Shown: piece by piece, positions 24,101 to 36,900 of the stretch
How positions within the stretch are numbered: the first letter of the stretch is position 1
Layout: each line of letters begins with the position of its first letter
Assembly: GCA_935421135.1 (NCBI GenBank)
Contig: OW285187.1
Span: 5,146,001-5,210,000 of the forward strand
Reading direction: 5' to 3'
Length of the DNA: 64,000 nt
Source: Bugulina stolonifera
Taxonomy: Eukaryota > Bryozoa > Gymnolaemata > Cheilostomatida > Bugulidae
The notes under the pieces: generated by a model
The model's input: the letters and a program-made list of their open reading frames with translations, nothing else
Told to the model about the DNA's origin: nothing
Databases searched by the model: none
Program-made: the position numbers and the translations under genes

Positions 24101-27100
24101 GAGACCACCGTAGTCGTGTTCCTCATATTCCCGTGTAAAACTGACAACTTCAATGTTGAGTCACTGAGAGGCCAGGCTATAGCTAAACAGATGAGAGACA
24201 CAGTAGAAAAAGTGCAGAAAAATGTTGGCAAAGTTATCCTGGAACAGATTCTCAGGTGATTCCACTTTCTTCACTTTTAATCCATGGAGAAAATATCATA
24301 ATTGATCTGCATCGTTAGTTTGAGAACTTAAATGAATCTGCTGTCTTTACTTTTATATTCACGTATTTGAATGTTTCAGGGGAGAGATTCCTACCAACAA
24401 TAACCTGATGTCTGGAGAGGATATCATCAAGCTGAAAGGCTGTGTGTATAACTCCCAGGTTTGTGGTAGAGCTTCCTCTCTTTCTATAGTACTATGCAGT
24501 AAACAGTTTACAATGTTGAAGTATGACAATCATGGATGTATTTTGATAGAAATAATGTCCGTCTCCTCAAATATTACATTTCAGCACATTTTATTGACAG
24601 AGGTTTGGCCTGCCACCGATATGCACACACAACATTGTGGATGACCACAAAGATGAAATACTGAATGCTATTCGCAAAGTTGGGCTATTCAACAACAGAC
24701 ATGACCGAGTTAAAGTACGTGTTTGATAGTTTCACCTAAGTATTCGTTATTGGAAACCAGGGCAAGTTTAGAATAGAGCATCCATGTACGTTGTAAAATA
24801 TAGTTTCACACGCAGATATACGCTCTTCAATCAAGAGCCCTTGACTCACACTGCACCTTCTTGCTTCAGAATGTTTAACTTGTGTACAAAGTTCAGTAAC
24901 GTAGTACTACTAGGTGGTGGTTAAAGGGAGGTACTTAACTAATGCTACTTTATAATGATTTCTAGATGGTGTTTCACCCAGAATTCCTTTCCTCCACCAA
25001 TCCCCTGCTGGGCTTGGACTATGAGGAGTTTGTTAGAGGCTGTCACCTGGGAGTATTCTCTTCATACTATGAACCATGGGGCTATACACCAGGTGTGTTT
25101 CTGCAACTCCTATGCTAGTGAATTATTGTTCTTTGTGTTGAAGCTAATAGTGGCTGATGCAATGTTTGTAAAAGTTTCATTGTATTTTTATGCGGAGAGC
25201 AGTGTTTTCTGCGTGTTAATTTGGATGCTAGTGGAACTTCTGTTAGTTGTTTATGATGTAATGCTACCATGTTAGTTATTCATTCTATTAACATTAATTA
25301 AATACTAGTAGAACCAGTAGAATTTCATTGGCAGTTTCCAATTTATACAAAAAGTGCCTTTTTTGTATCTTTTGGCCTTGTAAGCTGGTGTCATATTTTG
25401 TTTACTGTAATAGCCCTACCAGTATATTACATTGCTGTATTTACCATGTGTTACAGCTGAGTGTACAGTGATGGGTGTACCAAATGTGTCTACCAATCTG
25501 TCTGGGTTTGGTTGTTTTATGAATGATCACGTAATGGACCCAGTATCGTACGGTATATTCGTAGTGGACAGGAGAAACCAGTCTCCTGAAGAATCCGTCA
25601 ATCAGCTGGCCCAGGTACATAGAATGCTTTTACAGCACAGTGAGATATATCTACAACACAGTAGTACACAGTGAGATATATCTACAACACAGTAGTACAC
25701 AGTGAGATATATCTACAACACAGTAGTATACAGTGAGATATATCTACAACACAGTAGTACACAGTGAGATATATCTACAACACAATAGAACACAGTGAGA
25801 TATATCTACAACACAGTAGTATACAGTGAGATATATCTACAACACAGTAGTATACAGTGAGATATATCTACAACACAGTAGTACACAGTGAGATATATCT
25901 ACAACATAGTAGTACACAGTGAGATATATCTACAACACAGTAGTATACAGTGAGATAAGTCTGCAACACAATCATCATAATTGTCTTAGTCCAGTTAATT
26001 TCTAATGTACTATTTTTAGTGGACGAGAGCACACAACTCCAACAGTCACACTTATGTATATACACTGTACATTATTGTAGATGATGCACGAGTTCACTAA
26101 GCTGACACGTAGACAGCGAATCATAATGAGGAATAGAACAGAGAGGCTCAGTGATCTCCTTGACTGGAGAAGCTTAGGCATGGTAAGTATCTTTGTAGAC
26201 CTAATACATTGTACATGCTTCTTTACCTGCTAGTAATAGTTATATGTCATTACCTGCTACCAATAGCAATAGTTACCATGTATATCATTACCTGTTACCA
26301 ATAGCAATAGTTATGTATATTAGTACCTTACCTATAGCCAATAGTCATATAACTACCCTACCTACGACCTATAGTCATAATATCATGTTATTTTATCATT
26401 GGAAATTGTACCATCACTGTATTAACGTCTTTGCCACAACAATTCTATGATGACATTTGAGGCAACTTCGGAATTTTCCTATTACTGAAGCTGTCCCACA
26501 TTGGGATGTGGGCAAATTCTCTATTGGTGTTTTTGCCAAAAAATTACCCAGTCTTTTGCTAGACAACACATTTTGTAGCCAATAGGAATTGTGTTGAAGG
26601 CCTTCCACCAGTTTAACTATCGATTGAACTGAAGACTGTCAACTACCAAAATAATGAGTCTTCACAAACCTGCTGGTTTTGAATGACATCACTAGTCTAG
26701 TAGTCAGTGTAACCAATTCTCTATCTATATGGTTGTAAGATCTGAGTGCTGTATTTTCATTGTGGAAATGAAATTTAAATTTCAATTCCAAAAAATAATG
26801 TTTTTTTTTCTAAAACAAATTATTAGATTAGATTCATTGAAGCTTTTATTTTAAAGTTATAAAATACTGTTTTGTAACTAAGATAATGAAATTGAAGCCT
26901 TCTGGAACTAGTAACTAATTCCACAAGATCCATAACTGTAATGAAAAAGTTGAGCTGTTCTTCCATGCATTAGCCAATTGGATGTCATGGTTTTCAAAAG
27001 TCTGATTCAGTACCCACAGCTTCGATTTAAAAATGCTATTCCCCATCCAAATATAGTGCCTGTCAAACAGGCAGTGTCTTTGTCTAATGCGGCTAGGCCT

Positions 27101-27486
27101 TTACATGTGGTTGTATTTTTAGTACTACAAAAAGGCTAGACAAGGAGCTGTAGACAAATGCTTTCCAGATGTAGCCAGTACTGGGAATATGATGAGAGAC
27201 CTCTCCATTAACCCTGGCACTGATGGGGTAAGTTAGTAGGACTTGTCCCCTCTTGTTCAAATCTATCGATGGCAGGAAACAACTATCAAATAGTAAAAAG
27301 TTTTGGTGCTCCTATTCAATGGAATGTAATTTGGGTTTCTTTTAGCAGGAAGTGAGCAAGTATCCAAGACCACAGAGTTGTGTGACATCTCCAACTAGCT
27401 CAAGACCAGAGAGTCCCAGAAGTATTTATGATGAGGATGACAATGATTCTGATGCAGAAGTTGCAGAGTTGGGCATGAGAAAATGA
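18126..27486 (+). CDS. GYS: Glycogen [starch] synthase, complete, 16 exons
   Basis: Transfers glucose from UDP-glucose to the non-reducing ends of glycogen (GT3 family, cytosol). Exons: 18126-18297, 20437-20621, 21193-21384, 22406-22429 (microexon, inferred), 22475-22630, 22885-23029, 23234-23351, 23643-23763, 24089-24255, 24380-24458, 24601-24714, 24966-25092, 25457-25614, 26081-26182, 27123-27227, 27346-27486; phases close to about 701 residues (human GYS1 737). Visible hallmarks: EVANK-VGGIYTV at the nucleotide site, [28 protein letters not shown], the catalytic E-x7-E in EPWGYTPAE, and the arginine cluster [11 protein letters not shown] that binds glucose-6-phosphate. The N-terminus has RSRSNSYG, resembling the site 2/2a phospho-region; the C-terminus has spaced serines and YDEDDNDSD, resembling the site 3-5 region controlled by GSK3 and CK2. 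Start chosen at the ATG opening the frame upstream of [12 protein letters not shown]. Orthology is very secure; one versus two vertebrate paralogues does not apply. Confidence 0.97.
19021..20276. mobile_element. hAT-like non-autonomous element in glycogen synthase intron 1
   Basis: The left end CATGGGCGGATTTAC and the reverse complement of the right end, CAGGGGCGGATTTTC, form a terminal inverted repeat of the CAGGGGCGGATTT kind common in hAT elements. Near the right end it carries very GC-rich sequence (around 20130-20250, GGGGCTCTGCCCCGG) unlike the intron. TGAGC is present at both outer edges, but a clean 8-bp target duplication is not seen. No transposase frame. Confidence 0.55.
21396..21912. 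repeat. ACTAGCATGTACAT-type minisatellite, glycogen synthase intron
   Basis: About 500 bp of degenerate repeats of a 20-25-bp theme (GTACTACTAGCATGCATATACAT with ACATGTGCTACTAG variants) begin a few bases after the donor of the third exon. It fills the first half of the intron before the proposed 24-nt microexon. Confidence 0.85.
25633..25966. repeat. 31-bp minisatellite in glycogen synthase intron
   Basis: Roughly ten near-identical head-to-tail copies of a 31-bp unit containing CAGTGAGATATATCTACAAC, starting about 20 bp after the donor at 25614. Copies differ mainly at GTACAC/GTATAC. There are no unique spacers between copies. A second, looser repeat with ACCAATAGCAATAGTTA follows at about 26226-26375 in the next intron. 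Confidence 0.9.
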
Positions 27487-27928
27487 TTAACTGTGCATTT
27501 GCTGGAGCAACCTTGTGCAAGATCTGCGAGTGCTGGACATAGATCTGATAGTATTACATCATATATACAAAATATTTCTTACACGTATAGAAGTTAATTT
27601 TCCTCTTAATTATTGTCACTAGTACTAGTACCTCAAAACTGTCTTTCCATGAATTTTGTTATGAAGCCTCAATCAAGAAATTAGACCTTCACCCCTTTTT
27701 GGATGATTTTTTTATGCCCAAGTATTAATGTTATATCCTATTATATTTAACAGGGTGTATGGAAAAACAATTTGTTTGATAGTTGACATTTATTTAGCAT
27801 AATAATAGGCTGTTACCTACATGTAAATGTATATGTTATATACACAGGTGGTAGGTACAATGTTATACATTATTATTATATACTCTGGTTGGTGCTTGCT
27901 AATAAAATACACTTTATAGGCTGTAGAG
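27487..27928. other. Convergent 3' ends of glycogen synthase and NOC3L
   Basis: Only 442 bp separate the two stop codons. A plus-strand AATAAA lies at 27901-27906 and a minus-strand AATAAA (TTTATT on plus) at 27789-27794. If these are the used poly(A) signals, the two transcripts overlap antisense by about 100-150 bp. No other exon seen here. Confidence 0.6.
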
Positions 27929-30900
27929 TCACTTCACTGTTTGATAGCTCTTCTTCAGTTGGTTCATCTCTGTATTCCCAACCTAACAAACAAATTATAG
28001 CAAAATATAGAACTAACCCAACTACATTGTACAATGCTTTACTATACTACATTTCTACAATGCTTTATATTCCTCTAACTCAATGAACCATAAGTATATT
28101 TGTAATAAGTGCTTACCTTCTGCTTCACCTTGTGTCCATCTGTGAGAGGTGTGACCGTGTCCTGCTGTTGTATAAGGTCTATGAGCTCATCAGTTGTCTG
28201 AACACAAACCATACATCTGGCCTTGCTATCTTTCTGGTGATCTGGGGAATTCCTGAGTAAGAGTTTGGCACATTGCCTCACAGCCTCTTCAGAGTGGTGC
28301 TGTAAAATAACAACACAGTACATGTGTATAATTTATTAGGTGAGGGAAAGCATATTATGTCATAAGATACAACAAGGCAACATAGAGCGTAATGAAGTGA
28401 AATAATCTGGAATTGTCTTATCATATCATAATAAGTCATATACTAGTACATCAATGGCTCTCACCCACTAACAAGCCAAAGTTACTGTGACCAAACAGTG
28501 GTCGGCAGAGTTGTCATTCCTTGACTAAGGAAAGCATGGTAAATCCAACTAAGGAATAGCACCTGGATACTGACAACATGTCCCACACATTACTACAGCA
28601 CACCTGCGCTTAGGCTATGTGTGTGTGTGTGGTCCATGGAAATCAATTTTTCTGCAAGGTGATATTCAGAGCAGCGACTCCAATGAAACAGTAACATGAA
28701 CTGACACACTAATACTTACAGCCAGGAGGTGAAGCTCATATAGTACGCAAGAATTGTGAGCATTACAGTACTCTGGTTCATCTAGGTCTGGTCTGTATAT
28801 ACCACTACCGACACATTCTGTGTCGAGTAGTATATCTGTATACGAGAATGTCTGCAACATAACCAGTTATTTAGTATGGACATACATGTAGGTAGCTGAG
28901 CGCTCACTACTTGATAGAGTATACATAATGCATGCAACTAACTAAACCCAGCTTTCGAACAGACAGGGTCATGGGAATCACATAAAGACACATGCACCAT
29001 TGCTACGGGCCCCAGCAGGCAAATCAACTGATTTGCACACAGGAAGTCCAAGTTATTATAGTCATAAACCAGTACAAACCAACCAGTACGAAGTTTCTGT
29101 TCAAATTATAAAGAATTAGTGTAAAAGTCAACCACAGTAATAGCACATGTTCCACTGTGACGTGTTCTACTGTGTTGTGTCCCACTGTGACGTGTTTCAC
29201 AACTGTAGATAGTATATGTACTGATGAGGAATACTTACATTGAAGAGACTTCGTACAGCTGTTAGAAGAACTAGAGCATTCTCTCCCTCTAGATGAACAG
29301 ACACGTTCACCAACCTCTTGGTGTAGGCCAGCACTCTAGCATTAGTCACCTGATAAACACACAGGAAGAGATCAATTACCAGATATGTATGTACAGTGAT
29401 CTCTAAAGGGTTACTACTAATAAGCTTATTGTCAGTCACCTTCCCATGGTTCACCACTGAATAGATGCTATCCCATACACCCCCACTAACTCTGGCTAAC
29501 TGAATTAGAATACTAGACCTGAATGTACGGCATTGTATGATTGATTTAAGTGATTGCCAATTACATAATATACACTTCTGTTCCAACTTCAACATCTACA
29601 TATATCTAAAATGATTAAGTATGCTACCCTCAGGACATGAAGGTTAGTTATTGTATATTATAAGAATTATGGCGTACATCACATGATACTGTCTAGTATG
29701 AATTACTTACTCTTTTCTTTCTGTCTAGGAACATGAGTTTAAGTAACTCTGATATTTTTGGAATACTCTTCTGTCCCTCATCTATACAAACACATGATTG
29801 TATTAGTAAATGTTACAACAGGTACAAAGTGCCAATCCTAACTGCCCAAAAAGCGGAAATTAATTGAGTAGGCCTAATCAAGTATCGTGAGCCCACAGGT
29901 TAAAGAAAAAGTTACCATGGTACGCCGAGAGGCGTTTCTTTCCCAGCAACAAGTACAGCTCACAATAGGAGGTAGAGAATTTAGTTGTATCTTCAAGAGA
30001 GAGGAGACAATTCCAAAAGTTATTGTTAATTATACACACTCTTGCACGAATACATGTATGGAGGAGACGCAATAGTTTGCAAACAACAACAACATCCCAT
30101 CGACATCGTCAATTGAATTTTAGCAGCAATCTACTCTAATTTACAACTAACCTGTGGGGAGTAGAGGGATTACTCTGTACATATGTGTGTAGAAGTGTTG
30201 TGGATCTATATTCAGAGCCTCTCCTTGTCCAGAGAGGATAGTGAAGGCAGTGTGTGTTATATTCAGTACATCAGCCAGGGTTAAGATCTGTAAACAACTA
30301 TACGATGTAACATAGTACCTCACATTACGATAGATTGTTCACAATGCGAAGTGAAATCCACAGCAGTAACAGTGCGGCTATCAATCTACTCACCTCCAAG
30401 TTGAGAATCTCACGGAACACTTTAAATAGATCATCAAAGAAATCTACATTGATAAGGTGGGCGAATCTGCAATAGAAATTAACACAGGGTGTAACCAGCC
30501 AAGGCAGGTGGAGTTGTCCTATCTTCCTCTCAGCATAAACATAATAATAACTCACACACATGTTGTGTTAATAACACAAGCACAGGTGCTAACAGATGTT
30601 GTGTAATGTACTTACTTTGAGAGGCCTACAAGGACAGGAGAAAGGAGCTGAGAGTCCTGAGCTTTCTTGAGTATAATAAAGTAGAGAGTGAATATGGCTG
30701 ATATTGTGTCAGTTCTCTGTAAGAAATCAGAATACAATATCAGTAGACTAGTAGCTAGTACTGTAGACTTGTAGCTAGTAGACTAGTAGCTAGTAGACTA
30801 GTAGCTAGTAGACTAGTAGCTAGTACTGTAGACTTGTAGCTAGTAGACTAGTAGCTAGTAGACTAGTAGCTAGTATACTAGTAGCTAGTAGACTGATAGC

Positions 30901-33900
30901 TAGTAGACTAGTAGCTAGTAGACTAGTAGCTAGTAGACTGGTAGCTAGTAGACTTGTAGCTAGTAGACTTGTAGCTAGTAGACTAGTAGCTAGTAGACTA
31001 GTAGCTAGTAGACTGATAGCTAGTAGACTAGTAGCTGGTAGACTAGTAGCTGGTAGTATCCCCAAGCAGGCAGTGTACTGAATGTAAATGGACACATACA
31101 TGTAGGGTACATCCCTGCACTAAATATACATCATGTTACAATATACACCATGTTATAATATACATCATGTTATAGTATACATCATGTTATAATATACATC
31201 ATGTTATAATATTATACATCATGTTATAATATACATCATGTTATAATATACATGTACATCATGCTATAATATACATCACGTTATAATATACATCATGTTA
31301 TAATACACATCATGTTATAATATACATGTACATGTATATACATAGTAAACTTACAGTCTGAAGTATTTTCTTTTTATTAACTTCGACTGCTGCCTCCTCC
31401 AGCTGCTTGTTCAGCTCTTTTCTCTTCTTGTCCATCTGCCGATACATAAGTTATACTATATAACATGTGATATACATGTATAAATATATAACATGTAACA
31501 CTTCTCTGATTGTACTCATCTCTACCTAGTGTACTATATAATATTATAGCACAGTGTACTATATAATATTATAGCACAGTGTACTATATAATATTAGAGT
31601 GCACATTAGATCATTACCTTCCTCTCTCTCCTTGACCACTGTTTCATCTTCTCCTTGTGGGTCAGTTTCTTCTGTTTCTCCTCCTCTGTGTTGATCTCTT
31701 TAATCCTTAGAGCTAAGAATGTGTCTATAACCTACAAGTACCATATATCACCACATGTACAAACAAGTATGTCTATAATCCACAAGTACCATATATCACC
31801 ACATTACATACAAGTACAATGTATGTCTATAATCTACAGGTATCATATACCACCACATGTACATGTGTACATCTCCATTGTATTATATAAACATAGGAAA
31901 GTAAATATAACATAAAAGTGCAACAAATCAAGTGCAATGCATTCTACAGATAAGTGTTAATCACCAAATCAACTCTTTGATGGGGGTTTTTGAGACTATA
32001 GATTATGCTGACGACATACTGGATAACACCTACTCATCAACCAATAGACAATTATTATAGAACACACTATATATAGTATATTCAGTATACCACACCTTGG
32101 GATTGACCAATAGACAATGAGAGAACATACAACATGTACTATAATATAGTATATTCAGTATACCATACCTTGGGATTAACCAATAGACAACGAGAGAACA
32201 TACTACGACACACTATATATAGTATATTCAGTATACCATACCTTGGGATTAACCAATAGAGAATGAGAGAACACATACATACTATATATCCAGTATAGCA
32301 TACCTTGGGATTGATATGAAAGTTCTTTGCCTTCACTGTTCTGCATATACTCCTCACTATCTGTAATACATATTACACTACATACTGTGTAATGCAATAT
32401 AACAATGATGGCACCATACAAAGCTATGCACTTGTTGGTAAAGTACGGGCTAAACAAAGGTGAAGACAATTCCAAATTGGTGGGTCCCACAGACGGTTTA
32501 CCGTTATTTACATGTGAAATCATGTATAACAAAGAAAAATAGTTAGCACTACACACTGAAATGCATATCCAATGAACAGTCTAACATAGTAAATATTTCA
32601 TCTGATGAATGTAACGCTACTTCCACTTTAATGGTGCAACGAGCCAATGGCTCTAAACTAGTTTTATAGAGCACTAATCCCATTCCTATTGAGATATTTA
32701 CAAACCTCCAGACTTGTCTCCCCTTTCTTGTCATCTTTAAATATCTGTTTTATAGCTGAGCATATCGTCTCAACAACCTATACATAACCAATGGTAGATA
32801 ATAATATACACATCGCAGTGTACTTGCTATGTATACTACATGCATATATACTTTTGTTTGATTAAATTAGATGTATATTAAAACTTGTTAATATACTCTG
32901 ATGTCCACTGGTCTGAGGACACCATGTATACATCAGGTGTCAGACACACGTGACTTTAGATATTACAGTCGGCTTATAGAAGAAACTGATTAGTACAAAA
33001 CCAGTAAATTGGTTCAGCTAAGACACCTCATATTTCCCTGGGCGTGATGTCACATGCTGCATCATTTCCAGAAAACTTAACATTATTTGTTGCATAAACA
33101 TGGACACCAAACCCCGCTAATATTCCTCATGCTCAGCTTAGAGGATTGTGATGCCTAGAGCAAAATACAAGTATACACTTCTTATGAGGTATGAACATAC
33201 CCTGTAGACATTCCTTACATACCTGTTGGTTGTGCACAGCTAATAGTGGGACAAGGACATTGATGATATTCTTGCAGAAATTGAATGTGGGTCTTTTCAC
33301 AAACACTTGGGTCATGCACCTAACAGCTAGCAATCGGAACTCCTACATAAGAAACAAGTAATAGCAGTTTATATATATATATATAATGTTTTTGTGTACC
33401 ATTATTATCTACATGACCTGCACTATGTGAGTAAATATGCGTACTATGAGGTGATGCGAACACATAGCTTACTTTACTCTTAGCACAAGCCGTTTCCCGT
33501 TGCTTCTTGTCACCAGATTTACCTAGAATAACAGATTTATTATAGATTACTAATTTGAAACACGATTCTGTCTTGTGACTGCAATTTTTATCAAAATAAG
33601 TATTTTATTAGTTGCTGAATCTGTGTTATACCCAGTGTATAGAAAGGAAAGTGAGAGCACAACTCAAATGTATTGCAATCACAGAACATAACTCCAGTAT
33701 ATTACAATTAGTCGGAATATTTATGATGATGCATGCGCTGTATACAACTAAATTGTAAACACATCTACCAACGAAGGTACTTAGGCTTTAAACTACAGTC
33801 TACAGATTATTGTTGGCTGAGTTCCACATGATTTAGCCATGGATTAGTACAGCAACACCATCACACTCACAGCCTGTGTATCATCCTTGTATCATATATT

Positions 33901-36900
33901 TCCACCCTAATTACAATTAGTAATTCCAAAGATAAGCTAATCATACTACATATACATACCTATACACTCTTCCAGCATCTGCAGATATAACTTATAGTTG
34001 TGTAGCAGGTTTTCCTCAAACTGTCTCAACTGTTTGGTGTCTTTACCTGCAGCCTGCTGCTTCTCGGCCTGAGATGCAACACTGCAAAATAAACGGTTGG
34101 CTACTATAATTAGTTATATTAAAGGTCAAATATATCGTAACAAATTTAACATAACGGTGCTATTGGGAAGAACTGAGTGCAAAAGATGTATGTACATAAG
34201 GATAGTTATAAAGCAAATCCAAGTCCGGCTATCACAAAGTTATATCAGAAAAATTGCATAATATTCTGAGTTTGTAACCTGAACACTTCGGAGCAATTGA
34301 ACAAATGAAGTCTATGCTACTCAGTAGCGATGATGGCAGGTCATTAAACCATTGATAGATATGGTAAACAAAACTAGTTTCTTTTGAGAATTAATCCCCG
34401 CTCCAAATTAAGTGTATTTTAGGAACACTATGGCAGGATAGATGGACAAATGCATCATTTCAATACAACTTTAGTATCACGATTCCCTTATAAAACAGCA
34501 CAATGTGAACTAAAATTACCGTATATTGTAATCGGGTAGAATATCTTTATATATCTCTGTGAGGGATAGAAGTAGTAGCTTCCTGTTTCCTGTCTTTATA
34601 TCAGGATCATTTTCATCCCAGAATTCCTTGAGAGCTCTCAACTTCTTTAACTTCAAATATTCAGTGAATAAAGACATGAGCAATACCTGTGAATGTGCCC
34701 ATATGCATGTTTTGCAGCTAATATATGATTGCTGACCACACCAATACAAATTTTAGACTTTTAGCTTCCACAATAATAACTACCAGAGCTTTTGTCTATT
34801 AGTTTGGTCCTAGTCTATTGGAATTTTATTTAACAATTTTGAATTCAATTGGATTTGTACAATTATAAATTTGTAACTTCTTCTCTCAACTGTTTTTTGT
34901 CCAAACACTACACACATTATCTTACAGGTTATATTAATATAATACAATGGCATATCTTATTTGGTGTAACAGAGAGATTGTCTTACATTTCCCTCTGGAT
35001 TCTCCACTATAGCACAAGACATGCTGGCAATAGTTGTTTGTCGCTGCTGTAGCTTACGCACTCTCATTGCATACAGATCAACCACTGACACCTCAGGTAA
35101 GGGTTTCGGTGCCGTTTCCTCCTGTGTGACAGTTTCCTCGGCCTCTTCCCCCTCCACGGCTGGAAAACATGAAGCTATTAGCTACTCTATTCTATTACTG
35201 CTAGGCATCACAAGACAATATTGATGAAGAGGATAACAGCAGTCTGGCTTACAGTCATGAAGAAAAACCAGGAGAAATATAGCTCACTCACAGACATGAT
35301 TACAATCAATCATAATAACTAAATCTTCGTCAAGTGTTGATCTACTAAGAGAACCTCTCTACAACAGGATCAATGTTCCAATACAAACTAACTCAAAAGT
35401 CGCTATGACGTATTGAGACAGCATATCAGCTATACAGTTTATACCTGCGTCTGTTGGTTCTGTATTCTGTACTTTTAAGGCCCTTTGGATGAGTTTATTT
35501 TTGTCTTTAATTGGGAGTAAAGGGGTAGATTCCTCTTCAGTCCACTGCCTAGCCCGCTTGCTGTTGGCAGTGAACAATGCTTCCACCTCACCATTATTTT
35601 TACGCTTTCGTTTATGTTGACCATCTCTACAAAAATTATATATAACTAGAATACCAACCATTATCTATAATAATCTCCTGTTGACTGCATAATTGCTCCT
35701 TTTTACATGGGATATATTTCCAGATAAAATAAGATTTCAATAAATTTCCACGACACTTGACCTATGCCTACCTTAGAAGAGACTTGGCAAATCCTACATT
35801 TGCACACTCAAAGTAGCCTTCATCCTCAATAGCAGTCTCTTCAGGCTGCTGGAACTGCTTAACATGGGTAGCTGTTTGCTGAGCTAGGAAATCATAAGCC
35901 AAGTTTAGATATCAATGAATCCAACACATTAAGTAGGCCTACTTTTCATCGCAGGTAAACAAATCAGTGATCACAATGAAAAATACCTTTGTTCAATTGA
36001 GCCTGTTTTCTATTTTTTAATGATTCTTTTCGTTTCTTCTTCTGATGATCGAGTTGTCCTCTCTTCGCTAGCTTGTTCGTCTTTTTATTTGTGAGCTTGA
36101 AGCCACTAGCCTTTCCTTTACTGCCACTTTTCTGAACACAAAGAAACGGCCATTGTGGGAAAATTACAGTTGAAGTTGAGACAAACTTATGGGCCTACAT
36201 AATGTATATCAAAAAAGACAATGTAAGATACTAAATGCTGTTTATTACCGTAAGGATCAAGTTCACCCAAACTAGCAGGCATCACCAATAAATTGCTCAA
36301 CATTTACTTTGTAAAGATAGCAGTCTAAATAGGTGAATAGCCAAATTGAAGCTACATCATGTACTACAGTTTCTCTGGTCCACTACTCCAAATAGTAATA
36401 GCAATAGTAAATGCCTCGTTACGGTTGGCTTTCATATGAGAGGTCACAATTCCTTCATGAATAGGCTATTTTTATGTTAAAACAAAGCACTAAGAAAATT
36501 TGACAATTAGTGGAAACCATTGCTTTTCAATATCCAATAGGCCTGTTAAGGTTCTCATTATTAGCCTAGGGGGCTATGTATTTAACATCAAATCCAATAG
36601 TAGGATTATCACATTTGGATATATTGGTGTGTCTGAAAGCAGTAAACCTGAAGCCTGTTCTCCATCCTGATGGTTAATCCTATAGGTGAAACATACAATA
36701 CTTTTCCTCTGATGATCATGATGACACTTGGATAAGTGTTGAAATATTTATATTTGAATATTAGGAATCTAAAAGTGCGTCTTGTTCTATTATGAATAAA
36801 AATATAATAACTAATAAGTATTATTATAATACTTATATTATTGTGGTGGAACTGTCCAACCGTGTGTGTGGGCTGATTGCCGCTATACATGCGGTCGTTG

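Noticed and set aside
25633..25966. CRISPR-like regular repeats
   Set aside because: Contiguous minisatellite units without unique spacers, in an animal intron.
29197..29595. 132-codon minus-strand frame
   Set aside because: Contains the real NOC3L exon 29239-29349 read through into its flanking introns.
30820..31101. (LLATS)n open frame on the minus strand
   Set aside because: Product of a 15-bp intronic minisatellite in NOC3L.
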